Of a stretch of DNA of 64,000 bases, positions 8,155-16,584 are shown piece by piece; the stretch's first letter is position 1, and the number at the start of each line of letters is the position of its first letter. Source of the stretch: Thermoleophilum album (GTDB taxonomy: Bacteria > Actinomycetota > Thermoleophilia > Solirubrobacterales > Thermoleophilaceae). A program made the position numbers and the translations under genes. The stretch is taken from the NCBI RefSeq assembly GCF_028867705.1, contig NZ_CP066171.1, forward strand, positions 992,001 to 1,056,000. The letters are read 5' to 3'. The notes beneath the pieces were generated by a model. That model was given only the letters and a program-made list of their open reading frames with translations, had not been told where the DNA came from and searched no databases.

Positions 8155-9083
8155 GTGCCCGACCGGCAATGCCAGAGCGGTCGCTCGTCTGCCCTCCGGA
8201 GCTCGCCGGTGAACGGCTCGACCGGGCGCTGGTCGCGCTGGGTGTGGCGCGCAGCCGCAGCGAAGCGCAGCGTCTGATCGACGCGGGCTGCGTGCGCGTC
8301 GCCGGGCGTCCGGCCGACCGGGCGCGACGCCTAGTGGGTGGCGACGTGGTCAGCATCGCGGCACCCGCGAGCCAGCCGGTGTGCGACGAAGCCGAGCTGC
8401 CGCCGGTGCGCGTGGTCTATGCGGACACACACCTGCTCGTAATTGACAAGCCAGCGGGTGTGGCCGTGCACGGCGCGCCGGGCGTAAAGCCACCGACGCT
8501 AGATCGCTTCTTGGGCGAACGGGGTGCCGCCGGCGGCGACCCGCAACGGCCGGGGATCGTTCACCGCCTAGATCGCGACACCTCGGGGCTCCTCGTCGTG
8601 GCGCGCAGCGACGAGGCTTACGAGGAGCTCGCACGGGCGTTGCGCGCGCGCCGCATCGAGCGCGTCTACCTGGCGCTGGTCGCCGGCGACCCGGCGGCTA
8701 GCGAAGGGCTGATCGAGGCGCCGCTCGGCCGCGACCGGCGCCGCCGCACCCGCCGCACGGTCGCAGGTGCGGGCGCACGCCCGGCGCTCACACGCTTCCG
8801 TGTGCGCGAACGGCACGCGCGCACCGCCTTGCTCGAGGTGGCGCTCGTCACCGGCCGCACCCATCAGATACGCGCGCACCTCGAAGCGATCGGTCACCCG
8901 GTCGTCGGCGACCCGGTATACGGCGGGCGCACGCTCGGTGTGCGGCTCGGGCTCGCGCGCCAGTTTCTGCACGCCGCGCGCCTGCGCTTCGACCACCCCG
9001 CGAGCGGCGCGACACTCGAGTTCGAGTCGCCGCTACCCGCCGACCTCGCGGCGGCCTTGGCGTGTGCGCGCGAGCTGTCGTAG
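8151..9083 (+). CDS. rluD: RluA/RluD family 23S rRNA pseudouridine synthase
   Basis: The enzyme isomerises uridine to pseudouridine in rRNA. An N-terminal S4 RNA-binding domain (about residues 18-75, RLDRALVALGVARSRSEA) is followed by the RluA catalytic domain with GIVHRLDRDTSGLLVVARS, which contains the catalytic Asp, and HQIRAHLEAIGHPVVGDP. The length of 310 is normal. GTG 8151 overlaps lspA; ATG at 8169 is an alternative. Target specificity (RluD or RluC type) cannot be fixed from sequence. The end lies only 8 bases from the convergent flagellin 1 gene, leaving no room for a separate terminator. Confidence 0.9.
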   Translation: MSARPAMPERSLVCPPELAGERLDRALVALGVARSRSEAQRLIDAGCVRVAGRPADRARRLVGGDVVSIAAPASQPVCDEAELPPVRVVYADTHLLVIDKPAGVAVHGAPGVKPPTLDRFLGERGAAGGDPQRPGIVHRLDRDTSGLLVVARSDEAYEELARALRARRIERVYLALVAGDPAASEGLIEAPLGRDRRRRTRRTVAGAGARPALTRFRVRERHARTALLEVALVTGRTHQIRAHLEAIGHPVVGDPVYGGRTLGVRLGLARQFLHAARLRFDHPASGATLEFESPLPADLAAALACARELS

Positions 9084-9091
9084 CGAGCGTG

Positions 9092-9901
9092 CTAGCCGCG
9101 CAGTAGCTGCAACACCGAAGAGTTCGATTGGTTGGCCTGGGCGAGCATCGCCGTGCCCGCCTGCTGGAGCACCTGGAGCTTGGTGAGCTCGACCGCCTCC
9201 TCGGCCATATCGAGGTCACGGATGCGCGACTCGGCCGCTACCAGGTTCTCGTGGTAGACAGCGATGCTGTTCAGCAGGTGCTCGAGTCGGTTCTGCACGG
9301 CCCCGAGCTGTGCTCGCTGCGCGCTGACGACGTCGAGCGCTTGGTCGATCTCGCTGAGATCTTGCGTGTTCGCGATGTTCAGCGAGAACGCCGCGGTGCC
9401 GAGCGCCCCCACGAGGTCCAGCGTCGACACGGTGATCACTTCGCCGTCGTTCGCTCCCACCTGGAACGTGACCACGCCCGTTGCCGCGAGAAGCGTGATG
9501 CCGTTGAACTGCGAGCTTTGGGCGATCCGCTGGATCTCGGCGTAGAGCTGGTCGACCTCGGACTGGATCGACAGGCGGTTGCTCGCCGACAGCGTTCCGT
9601 TGCGGTACTGCACGGCCAGCTCGCGGACACGCTGGAGCATCGCGTGCACTTCGCTGAGGGCGCCTTCCGCGGTCTGCACCATCGACACGGCGTCCTGGGC
9701 GTTGCGCTGAGCCTGGGCGAGACCGCGGATTTGTGCGCGCATCCGCTCGCTGATCGCGAGCCCGGCCGCGTCGTCGGCGGCCTTGTTGATGCGGTAGCCC
9801 GACGAGAGGCGCTCCATCGACTTGCGCAGCCGCTCGGATGTGCCGCTCAGTTGCCGGTGCGCGGTGAGCGCCTCGACGTTGTTCTGGATCCTCAGTGACA
9901 T
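9092..9901 (-). CDS. fliC1: Flagellin 1
   Basis: This is the structural subunit of the filament, exported by the flagellar type III system. The 269-residue protein has both conserved helical ends: MSLRIQNNVEALTAHRQL at the start and MAEEAVELTKLQVLQQAG near the end. Only a short variable middle (about residues 135-195) lies between, so it is a minimal D0/D1 flagellin. The D1 segment LQRVRELAVQ is intact. AAGGAG lies 10 bases before the ATG. It is the last gene of the minus-strand flgG-flgK-fliW-csrA unit, 19 bases after csrA. A second flagellin, very similar at both ends, is at 48669. Confidence 0.96.
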   Translation of the reverse strand: MSLRIQNNVEALTAHRQLSGTSERLRKSMERLSSGYRINKAADDAAGLAISERMRAQIRGLAQAQRNAQDAVSMVQTAEGALSEVHAMLQRVRELAVQYRNGTLSASNRLSIQSEVDQLYAEIQRIAQSSQFNGITLLAATGVVTFQVGANDGEVITVSTLDLVGALGTAAFSLNIANTQDLSEIDQALDVVSAQRAQLGAVQNRLEHLLNSIAVYHENLVAAESRIRDLDMAEEAVELTKLQVLQQAGTAMLAQANQSNSSVLQLLRG

Positions 9902-9920
9902 GGCATTGTCTCTCCTTGAC

Positions 9921-10184
9921 CTATTGCGGTTGTTTGCTTGTCGCTTGCGCTCTCAACCGGGCGAGCCGGTCGAGAGCCTCGCTCGGTACGTCGCCATCGG
10001 CGGCTCGCGCCGCCTCCTCGTTGGCACGCTTGACCTCGAGCCAGATCTCCTCGCGGTAGATCGGGACCGAGCGCGGCGCGTCGATCGACAGCCGCACGGT
10101 CGAGCCGCTGACCTCGGTCACCTCGACGACGATGTCCTCGCCGATGACGATTCGTTGCCCCGGCCGTCGCGTTATTGAAAGCAT
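9921..10184 (-). CDS. csrA: Translational regulator CsrA
   Basis: CsrA dimers bind GGA motifs in mRNA leaders and block ribosome access. MLSITRRPGQRIVIGEDIVV and VRLSIDAPRSVPIYREEI are the conserved strands, with the RNA-contacting Arg in VPIYREEI. The protein is 87 residues with a C-terminal helical tail longer than the 61-residue E. coli form, as in FliW-regulated CsrA proteins. It is flanked by fliW and flagellin, the standard Gram-positive switch. A matching target hairpin is in the flagellin 2 leader at 48627-48645. Confidence 0.95.
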   Translation of the reverse strand: MLSITRRPGQRIVIGEDIVVEVTEVSGSTVRLSIDAPRSVPIYREEIWLEVKRANEEAARAADGDVPSEALDRLARLRAQATSKQPQ

Positions 10185-10209
10185 CGGAATCCGGCTCCTC
10201 TCGGGCGTT

Positions 10210-10647
10210 TCAAGCCGCTTGGTGGGTGCGTTCCTCGAACAGGGGCGCGCGCAGCCGAGCGCTGTCGGACTCGTTGATCACCTGCCAGCCGCGCCCGCCT
10301 CCGATCACGATCGGCGCGAGCAGGTTGGCCTTGAAATCCTCGAGCTTCGGACCGGCCTGTACGACCACGTAGACGTCGAGGTCGCTGCGGTCGATACCCA
10401 GCCGCTCGAGCTCGGGGTCGCCGACGACGAGCTCGAAGTCGGGGAAAAACAGCCAGGGGTTCGTGACAGGCAGGGCGAGATCCGGTTCGTCGAGCGATTG
10501 CAGCCACAGGAACACGGGGTTCTCGCTGCGAGCGATGAGCGTGAACCGGCGGCTGTCGAAACCGACGATCCCGTGCGGAAACTCGACCACCGACTCGGGC
10601 GGCACCTCGATCTCGCCGAAGCGGGTCGTGGCTACTGTGATCTTCAT
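10210..10647 (-). CDS. fliW: Flagellar assembly factor FliW
   Basis: FliW binds either free flagellin or CsrA, so flagellin export relieves or imposes CsrA repression. The start is ATG 10647 (MKITVATTRFGEIEV), preceded by GGAGAGGA at good spacing; the upstream start at 10662 is less likely. Family marks are VVEFPHGIVGF, FLWLQSLDEPDLALPV and NLLAPIVIGGGRGWQVI. The length of 145 residues is normal. It lies between flgL and csrA. The paired genes argue that flagellin synthesis is controlled post-transcriptionally here. Confidence 0.95.
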   Translation of the reverse strand: MKITVATTRFGEIEVPPESVVEFPHGIVGFDSRRFTLIARSENPVFLWLQSLDEPDLALPVTNPWLFFPDFELVVGDPELERLGIDRSDLDVYVVVQAGPKLEDFKANLLAPIVIGGGRGWQVINESDSARLRAPLFEERTHQAA

Positions 10648-10658
10648 CGGTCCTCTCC

Positions 10659-11579
10659 TCACCTCAGGAAGTTGAGCAGCGACGTCTGGACGATGCTCGC
10701 GGTCGCGCGCAACGCGGCCTGGTAAGCGGTCAGCTGGCTAGCGAAGGTCGTGATCGCCTCTGCCATGTCGGCGTCCTCGGTTTGCGAGCTCAACGTGCGC
10801 ACCGTGAGCTCCAGGTCGGCAAGGCGCGATCCCGCCGCCTCGAGGCGGCGCTGGGTGGCGCCGATCTCGGCACGCGCGCGCGACAGCTCGTCGATGTTCC
10901 GGTCGAGCGCCTGGAGAGTCGTGGAGCGCAGTGCGTTGAGATCCGCCGGCGTGCCGTTGCGCAGCTGGTCGGCTGCGTCGCGCAACGTGTCGAGGATCAG
11001 CCCGTCGTTGGCGACCTGTCCCTGGCCGAGTAGTGCGCCGCCGCGTACGACGTTCACCGGAATGCGCACGCCGGGCCCGATCGTTCGCTCGATCACACCG
11101 GCGTCGCCGTTGTAGGTGTCTGGCCCTCCGGGCGTGTACGGGGCGGTCTGTGTCGCTGTGCCAGCGAAGATGTAGCGGCCGGCGTAAGTGGCGTTCGCCT
11201 CCTGCTTGATCGCGTCGATGATCTGGTCGATCTCGGTGGCGATCGCTTCTCGACCCCGTTGGCCGACCGGGTCGTTGGCGCCCTGCACGATCAGCTCGCG
11301 CGCTCGCTGCAGGTAGTCGCCGATGTTGCTCAATGCTCGGTCAGCAACCTCCTGCCAGTTGATCGCGTCGTCGACGTTGCCCCGCAGCTCGCCGACGAGC
11401 GCCAACTCGTTGCGCAGCGAGATCGCCTTGGCCGCGCGCAGCGGATCGTCGCTGGGGCGAACGAGGTCGCGACCCGACGACACGCGCCGCTGAGCGTCGG
11501 CAAGCCGCCGCGCAGCGCTCTGGATGTCGGCGAGCGACGAGCGCTCGACCATCGACTCGGTGATCCGCAGGTAGGTCAC
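10659..11579 (-). CDS. flgL: Flagellar hook-filament junction protein FlgL (HAP3)
   Basis: FlgL joins hook to filament outside the cell. The 306-residue protein has flagellin-like helical ends: MTYLRITESMVERSSLADIQ with RRVSSGRDLVRPSDDP near the start, and a C-terminal MAEAITTFASQLTAYQAALRA. GTG 11579 overlaps the flgK stop by 4 bases. The gene order flgN-flgK-flgL-fliW-csrA is the conserved Gram-positive late cluster. As an exported structural protein it carries no Sec signal. Confidence 0.95.
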   Translation of the reverse strand: MTYLRITESMVERSSLADIQSAARRLADAQRRVSSGRDLVRPSDDPLRAAKAISLRNELALVGELRGNVDDAINWQEVADRALSNIGDYLQRARELIVQGANDPVGQRGREAIATEIDQIIDAIKQEANATYAGRYIFAGTATQTAPYTPGGPDTYNGDAGVIERTIGPGVRIPVNVVRGGALLGQGQVANDGLILDTLRDAADQLRNGTPADLNALRSTTLQALDRNIDELSRARAEIGATQRRLEAAGSRLADLELTVRTLSSQTEDADMAEAITTFASQLTAYQAALRATASIVQTSLLNFLR

Positions 11580-12910
11580 AGACCGACCCTCCCGGTGCGG
11601 TTGATGAGCACGTCGAGCGTCTCGTCGAGCGTCGTGAGCGCTCTTGCCGACGCCTGGTAGCCGCGCTGGAAACGAACCAGCGCTGTCATCTCTTCGTCGA
11701 GCGATACGCCGTGCACCGACTGGCGACGCTGCTCGGCAGCTTCGGCGACGGCCGCGGTGCGCGCAGCCTCGTTGTTGGCGTTGCGAGCGTCGTTGGCGAT
11801 CGTGCCGACGAAGCTCGCGTACTGGTCGACGGGACCGGCCGTTTGCGAGCGCAGCGCGGCAATCGCCAGCGCGATGTCGTTGGCGCCGGGAGCGCCGCTC
11901 GTTCCGGTGCGCACGCCGGCGGGCGAAGTGACGGCCACAGCGAGGGTCGCCGCCTCGTTCCCGGCGGTGTAGGAGAAGAACGGCGTGACGTGGAGCGCGT
12001 TGACGGCGTCGGCGAGGTTGCGCGCGAAGGTCGCGAGCTGCGCGCGGTACTGGTCGACCGTGCCGCCGCTCGCTGCGATGGCCAAAAGACCGCCCAAGCG
12101 GCCTCCTGGAGAGGTGAGCGTTTGCGGCCAGGTGACGGTGTCGTAGCTGACGAGCGGTGCTGCTGCGTCGCCGAAGAGTACATCGACGCTCCCCGGTCGG
12201 GCGGGATCGTCCTGGACCTGCACCGACGCAAGTTGCGCGAGACGATCGAGCAAGAGGTCGCGGCGGTCGCGCAGATCGTTCGGCTGTTCGCGAAGCTGAA
12301 CCGCCCGCGCGATCGCCACATTCAGCTGTGCGATCTCGCGCGCCAGCTGCTCGACCTCGCCGCCCGTTTGAGTGGTCGTCGTGAACTCGCTTTGGGCGGT
12401 CTGGGCGATCGCCGACAGCCGCGCGTCGAGGTCGCGCACCGCCTGCGCCAGCGAACCCGCCTGGGCCAGAACGGCCTGGCGCGCGGCCGCGCTCTCGGGG
12501 TTGTTCGCGAGCTTCGCCCAGGCGTCGAAGAAGTTCGCGAGTTCGGCCTGGATGCCGTTGTCGGAGGGTTCGGCGAGCGCCTCCTCGATCTGGCCGAGCA
12601 AGGTGGCACGCGCGTCGGCGAAGTACTTGGCCGTCGCCGATCCGCGCGCCTGCAAGTCGAGGAACTGGTCGCGCAAGCGGCGGTACTCGTGAACCTCGAC
12701 GCCGGTGCCGAGCTGCGCGCCGCCGAACGACTGTGTCTGCACCGGCAGCAGCTCGAGCGGCAGCGAGGCACCGAGCGTCGCCTCCTGGCGCGTGTAGCCG
12801 GCCGCGTTGGCGTTCGTGATGTTGTGCGAGGTGACGTCGAGCGCACGCTGGTGCGCAAGAAGCCCGCGGAGGGCTGTTTGCAAGCCGAGGAACGTCGAGA
12901 TCGTCGGCAC
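11576..12910 (-). CDS. flgK: Flagellar hook-associated protein FlgK (HAP1)
   Basis: FlgK is the first hook-filament junction protein. The N-terminal rod/hook signature TSHNITNANAAGYTRQ is present at about residues 27-42, and the C-terminal EEMTALVRFQRGYQASARAL matches the axial-protein end domain. The length of 444 residues is short compared with the usual 500-550, with a reduced middle. It follows the flgN-like gene by 3 bases and overlaps flgL. It is transcribed from the sigma-28-like promoter upstream of flgG. Confidence 0.95.
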   Translation of the reverse strand: MPTISTFLGLQTALRGLLAHQRALDVTSHNITNANAAGYTRQEATLGASLPLELLPVQTQSFGGAQLGTGVEVHEYRRLRDQFLDLQARGSATAKYFADARATLLGQIEEALAEPSDNGIQAELANFFDAWAKLANNPESAAARQAVLAQAGSLAQAVRDLDARLSAIAQTAQSEFTTTTQTGGEVEQLAREIAQLNVAIARAVQLREQPNDLRDRRDLLLDRLAQLASVQVQDDPARPGSVDVLFGDAAAPLVSYDTVTWPQTLTSPGGRLGGLLAIAASGGTVDQYRAQLATFARNLADAVNALHVTPFFSYTAGNEAATLAVAVTSPAGVRTGTSGAPGANDIALAIAALRSQTAGPVDQYASFVGTIANDARNANNEAARTAAVAEAAEQRRQSVHGVSLDEEMTALVRFQRGYQASARALTTLDETLDVLINRTGRVGL

Positions 12911-12913
12911 CGT

Positions 12914-13504
12914 CTACACCCTCCGATCGATTACCCGGTGCACGTGCGGGGCAGCCGTGACGAGATCGCCGTCCGGCCGGTAGGCAGCCCCTTGCGGCCC
13001 GCTTGCCAGTCGCAATAGGTGGTCGAGGAACGCCAGTTCCTGGCGCAACAGGATGCGGTTCGTCTGATGCTCGCGCGCGATCTCGGCGAGCAGACCGCGC
13101 AGCTCGTGCGAACGATGCCGCGCCGCCTCCGCGGTTCGGGGGTCAAGTAGCGAACAGATCGCCTCGAGCGTCACCGCATCGGGTTCCGTGCCGAGCGCAC
13201 GCGCCGCTTCTGCGAGCAGCTCGGCGCGCTCGCGCTCGAGCTGCTCACGCTGCTCGACCTCGTTGCGCACCGCAGCAGCGGCCGCCACCGTGCGATCGAC
13301 CGCGCGCTCGCGAATCGCGCGCCCCTGTTCGAGCACGCAGGCGAGGAGTTTGCGGGCGGCGGCGATCTGCCGATCGAGGTGGCGCACGAGCCGCTCGCCG
13401 AGCCCGTCGCTGTGCACGACCGCCGTTCCGGCTGCCGGCGCCTCGGCGGGCGGGTGCGCAGGCGTCACAGGCCCAGGCATGTTGCGGCGGGCGTGCGTCG
13501 CCAT
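12914..13504 (-). CDS. flgN: FlgN-like export chaperone (probable)
   Basis: The product is about 196 residues and largely helical with heptad-like charged stretches (REQLERERAELLAEAARAL and HELRGLLAEIAREHQTNRIL), the last resembling the FlgN C-terminal helix. FlgN holds FlgK and FlgL for export, and the gene lies immediately before flgK. Assignment rests on position, length and helical pattern, not on a clear motif. ATG 13504 is favoured over GTG 13507 because GGAGG then sits 5 bases upstream. The start overlaps the previous stop (TGATG). The N-terminal 30 residues are Pro/Ala-rich. Confidence 0.6.
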   Translation of the reverse strand: MATHARRNMPGPVTPAHPPAEAPAAGTAVVHSDGLGERLVRHLDRQIAAARKLLACVLEQGRAIRERAVDRTVAAAAAVRNEVEQREQLERERAELLAEAARALGTEPDAVTLEAICSLLDPRTAEAARHRSHELRGLLAEIAREHQTNRILLRQELAFLDHLLRLASGPQGAAYRPDGDLVTAAPHVHRVIDRRV

Positions 13505-13851
13505 CACCGCGCCTCCGCTCCCGCAGCGTCGCTGCCAACGCGCAGCGCCCTGTAGAGCTCGTCTGCGATGCCGAGACCGTGCCCGTTCGTGACCGCCTCG
13601 GCCAGCGCGTCCGCGACGCGGCCGGCGACGAGCGGCTGCGCGGTACTGGTCGAGCCGGCCAGGTCGACGCTGTCGAGCAGCTCGCGCACGAGCAGCTGTT
13701 CGAACGCCAGCGCAGCGCGGTAGGTCGCGACCGCCTGGGCGCCCGCTTTGCGGACCGCGGACGGGATCTCCGCGCGGGCGACGGACGGTAGCGCGTGGGC
13801 GCCAGCGCTACCGGTGCCGAGCGCGACGATCTGCTCGTTGACGAACGTCAC
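13504..13851 (-). CDS. Rod-binding protein (FlgJ N-domain type)
   Basis: The 115-residue protein corresponds to the rod-binding half of FlgJ without a muramidase domain. The core ALAFEQLLVRELLDSVDL and the C-terminal DALAEAVTNGHGLGIADEL fit the short rod-binding family that caps the growing rod. GTG 13851 overlaps the flgG stop by 4 bases, and its end overlaps the flgN-like gene. Separate peptidoglycan hydrolases occur elsewhere in the locus (32442 and 49655) and may supply the missing activity. Confidence 0.75.
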   Translation of the reverse strand: MTFVNEQIVALGTGSAGAHALPSVARAEIPSAVRKAGAQAVATYRAALAFEQLLVRELLDSVDLAGSTSTAQPLVAGRVADALAEAVTNGHGLGIADELYRALRVGSDAAGAEAR

Positions 13852-14582
13852 TTGCGAACCCCGTTGGCGATCTCGAGCAGCTGGTCGTGCGTCTGGATCA
13901 CGCGACTGGCGAGCTGGTAGGCGCGCTGGGCTTCGATCAAGCCGACCATCGCTTCACCCAGATCGACGTTGGCTTGCTCGAGCGCGCCCTGCACGAGCTG
14001 TGCGCCGCGAGCCGGCGCCGGGGCACCGCTGGCGGCCGTCGCGACGAAGAGGTTGTCGCCGACCGGGCGCAGTTCGGCGGGCGCTGGCACATCGACCACC
14101 TCGATCCGGCCCACGCGACGGCCGGCGACGGTCACCGTGCCATCGGTCGCGACCTGCACCTGCTGCGGGTGCGCTCCGGCCGGGAGGCGGATCGGCGGCA
14201 CGAGCGGCTCGCCGGCAGCTGTCACCACCTCGCCGCGCGCATCGACTTTGAAGGAGCCGTCGCGGGTGAGGGCGACCGTTCCGTCACTACGGCGCACGCG
14301 GAAAAAGCCGCGCCCTTGAATCGCGATATCGAGCGGTTCGCCGGTCTGACGGAGCGCTCCTGGCGCAAAGCTCCGTCCGCTCGACACGGCCGCTGCGCCA
14401 CTACCTGTCTCGACACCGCCGAGAGCGGCCGGGCCGTCCTGCCGGTAGAGGAGATCGCGAAAACCGACCCGCAGGTGCTTGTAGCCCGGGGTCGAGAGGT
14501 TGGCGATGTCGTTGGCCAGCGCGTCCAGGCGTTGCTGCTGCGCGAGCATTCCAGCAGCGCCCGAATACAGGCCTTCGAGCAT
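13848..14582 (-). CDS. flgG: Flagellar distal rod protein FlgG (basal-body rod family)
   Basis: The rod protein starts at ATG 14582, with GGAGGAG upstream, giving 244 residues; an extended frame to 14852 has no family support and overlaps a divergent gene. It has the axial signature LANDIANLSTPGYKH, the central EPLDIAIQGRGFFRV, and the C-terminal VDLGEAMVGLIEAQRAYQLA typical of FlgG. A paralogue with FlgF-like features lies at 16585. It heads the eight-gene minus-strand operon ending in flagellin 1. Confidence 0.88.
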   Translation of the reverse strand: MLEGLYSGAAGMLAQQQRLDALANDIANLSTPGYKHLRVGFRDLLYRQDGPAALGGVETGSGAAAVSSGRSFAPGALRQTGEPLDIAIQGRGFFRVRRSDGTVALTRDGSFKVDARGEVVTAAGEPLVPPIRLPAGAHPQQVQVATDGTVTVAGRRVGRIEVVDVPAPAELRPVGDNLFVATAASGAPAPARGAQLVQGALEQANVDLGEAMVGLIEAQRAYQLASRVIQTHDQLLEIANGVRK

Positions 14583-14661
14583 GGGGCAGACTCCTCCGGT
14601 TAAGGGCGTCGACCTCCGCGCGGCGGTCCAGCCGGCGCCCGCTCTCCTCTGGTTGCCCCGG

Positions 14662-14689
14662 TAGTCGGACGCACGCTCGCAGCCTTGAG
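14662..14689 (-). promoter_or_regulatory. Sigma-28-like promoter of the flgG-fliC1 operon
   Basis: On the minus strand CTCAAGG (14689-14683) is followed after exactly 13 bases by TCCGACTA (14669-14662) and then CCGGGGC. This fits the family of twelve sites described in the findings. The predicted transcript start leaves a leader of roughly 70 bases before flgG, which has a good ribosome site. Confidence 0.8.
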
Positions 14690-14741
14690 TTAGGGTGTTC
14701 GCGGTTTTCGCCCCGGTCGCCTCTGGGGAAAGGAGGAAGTG

Positions 14742-16517
14742 ATGCCCCTTGCAGTGCGCTCTCTTCGTGCGGCCCTGGCGCTGGGTTCCGTGCTCGCGCT
14801 GCTCGGCGTCGCGCACGCCGATGCTGTCGCTGCACCGAGACCCTTCGGGCACGACTGCACGCCGCTGTCCGGGGTGCGGTTCTGCCCGACACGTGACGAC
14901 CGCGAGCGCGTGCCGAGCTTCGACGGCGTTCCGCTCGACGTCGACGTGACGCTACCCCCGAGCGGCGACGGACCGTTCCCGACGATCGTGATGCTGCACG
15001 GGTGGGGCGGCTCGAAGGCGATGTTCGAGTCGGCGAGCGCAAACAGCGCCTACTCGAACGTCGCGCTCGCGAGCCGCGGCTACGCGGTCGTCAACTACAG
15101 CGCTCGCGGCTGGGGCCGCTCTTGCGGCGTGCCCGCCTCGCGCACCGCAGGGTGCGAGCGCGGTTGGACCCATCTCGCCGACCAGCGTTACGAAATCCGC
15201 GACACCCAGTATCTCCTTGGGCTGCTCGTCGACCAGGGCATCGCCGACCCGCGGGCGCTCGGAGCGACCGGCGTTTCCTACGGCGGCATCCAAAGCCTCG
15301 AGCTGGCCTTTTTGCGCGACCGTGTTCGGCTCCGCAACGGCAAGCTCGTGCGCTGGCGCAGTCCCAAGGGCCGGCTCTTGACGCTGCGGGCGGCGTGGGC
15401 GCGGTGGGGGACGGCCGACCTCGCGGGTTCTCTCACCCTCAACGGGCGCATCAGCGACGCTCGCCGCGCGCGGGTAGGTGCGAGCTGGGAGCCGCTCGGT
15501 ATTCCCAAGCAGAGCTACATCAATGGTCTCTACTCGCTCGCTGCGATCAGCGCCTACCTGGCGCCCCCGGGCGCGGACGCCACGGCCGATCTGACGACGT
15601 GGAAAGCGATCACCGATGCCGCGCGCGAAACGCCTGCGGCGCGCAGCCTGGTGCGCGAGCTAACCCGCTACCACGGCGCTGCCGGCGTGGCCGACCGTCG
15701 CCGCGCTGTCGCCCCGCTGTTGATCCAAAACGGATGGACGGACGATCTCTTCCCCGCTATCGACGGGGTCTACGCATATCGTCTCGCCGGCTCAGGTAGG
15801 CGCGGCTTCGTGGCGCTGCAGATCGGCGACCTCGGCCATCCGCGGGCGCAGACGCGCTTGGGTGAAGAGGGCGTGTTCCTGCGCCAGGGTCTCGCCTTCT
15901 TCGATCGCTTCCTGCGCGGTCGCCGCGGCGGGCCCGGCAACGGCGCAGTGACAGCGTTCCTCCAGAGCTGTCCCGAAAGTACCCCGTCGCGTCCCTTGCG
16001 CGCGCGCAGCTGGGACTCGCTCGCGCGTGGGCGGCTAATACTGGCGTCGCGGGCATCGGGCACGGTGACGAGCGACGGCGGCGATCCGACTGTCGGGCGC
16101 ACAATCGATCCGATCGGTGGTGGGGGAGCGTGTGCGGCGGTGACGCCGACCAAGGCGCGGGGCACTCTGGTCCTCGAGCGGCGCGTGCGGCGCACCACCG
16201 TGGTTGCTGGGCTCCCCATCATCAGCATGCGGGTACGCGCGAGCGCCGGCCGTGCCTATGTGGTCGCGCGCCTCTGGTCCGTCGGCCGCGACGGCAAGAT
16301 GCGGCTGATCGGTCGTGGTGCCGTACGCCTGCGAGCCAAGCAGCGCGGCGCGGTTCGCTTCCAGTTGCTCGGCACAGGGTGGCGGCTGGCGGCTGGCGAC
16401 CGGGTGCGCCTCGAGCTGCTCGGCCGCGACGCTCCCTACCTGCGCCCGAACGACGAGGAGGGGTTCAAGGTGCGCGTCAGCCGGGTGCGAGCGCTGCTCC
16501 CGGTAGTCGGCCGCTAG
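14742..16517 (+). CDS. Secreted S15-type (X-Pro dipeptidyl-peptidase-like) serine hydrolase
   Basis: The 591-residue protein has a Sec signal peptide (about residues 1-30, hydrophobic LALGSVLALLGVAHA). An alpha/beta-hydrolase domain of the S15/CocE group follows: MLHGWGGSK, NYSARGWGRS, nucleophile Ser179 in GVSYGG, the acid region QNGWTDDLFP and the His in LGH. A C-terminal beta-rich jelly-roll-like domain occupies about residues 430-591. ATG 14742 follows AGGAGG by 5 bases. It lies alone on the plus strand between two minus-strand flagellar units and has no known flagellar role. The substrate is unknown. Confidence 0.8.
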   Translation: MPLAVRSLRAALALGSVLALLGVAHADAVAAPRPFGHDCTPLSGVRFCPTRDDRERVPSFDGVPLDVDVTLPPSGDGPFPTIVMLHGWGGSKAMFESASANSAYSNVALASRGYAVVNYSARGWGRSCGVPASRTAGCERGWTHLADQRYEIRDTQYLLGLLVDQGIADPRALGATGVSYGGIQSLELAFLRDRVRLRNGKLVRWRSPKGRLLTLRAAWARWGTADLAGSLTLNGRISDARRARVGASWEPLGIPKQSYINGLYSLAAISAYLAPPGADATADLTTWKAITDAARETPAARSLVRELTRYHGAAGVADRRRAVAPLLIQNGWTDDLFPAIDGVYAYRLAGSGRRGFVALQIGDLGHPRAQTRLGEEGVFLRQGLAFFDRFLRGRRGGPGNGAVTAFLQSCPESTPSRPLRARSWDSLARGRLILASRASGTVTSDGGDPTVGRTIDPIGGGGACAAVTPTKARGTLVLERRVRRTTVVAGLPIISMRVRASAGRAYVVARLWSVGRDGKMRLIGRGAVRLRAKQRGAVRFQLLGTGWRLAAGDRVRLELLGRDAPYLRPNDEEGFKVRVSRVRALLPVVGR

Positions 16518-16584
16518 ATGGCAAGGTGGCCAGCGAGCGTCCAGAAGCGGCGAGGCGCGCGACCGCGCGCGGCGGACGGCTGCG

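Noticed and set aside
9092-9901. The second flagellin as a recent tandem duplicate or phase-variation pair
   Set aside because: The two genes lie about 39 kb apart on opposite strands, differ in the middle and in regulation, and no inverted repeats or invertase gene suggest DNA inversion.
11711-13018. 435-codon open frame on the plus strand opposite flgK
   Set aside because: It is antisense to a well-supported hook-associated protein and its composition is the Arg/Ala/Gly-rich pattern of a high-GC shadow frame.
16504-16531. GCCGACTACCGGG on the minus strand resembling the sigma-28-like -10
   Set aside because: The heptamer 13 bases upstream is GGCCACC, with no resemblance to CTCAAGN, and the site would fire into the end of the S15 hydrolase gene. 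It looks like chance within coding sequence.
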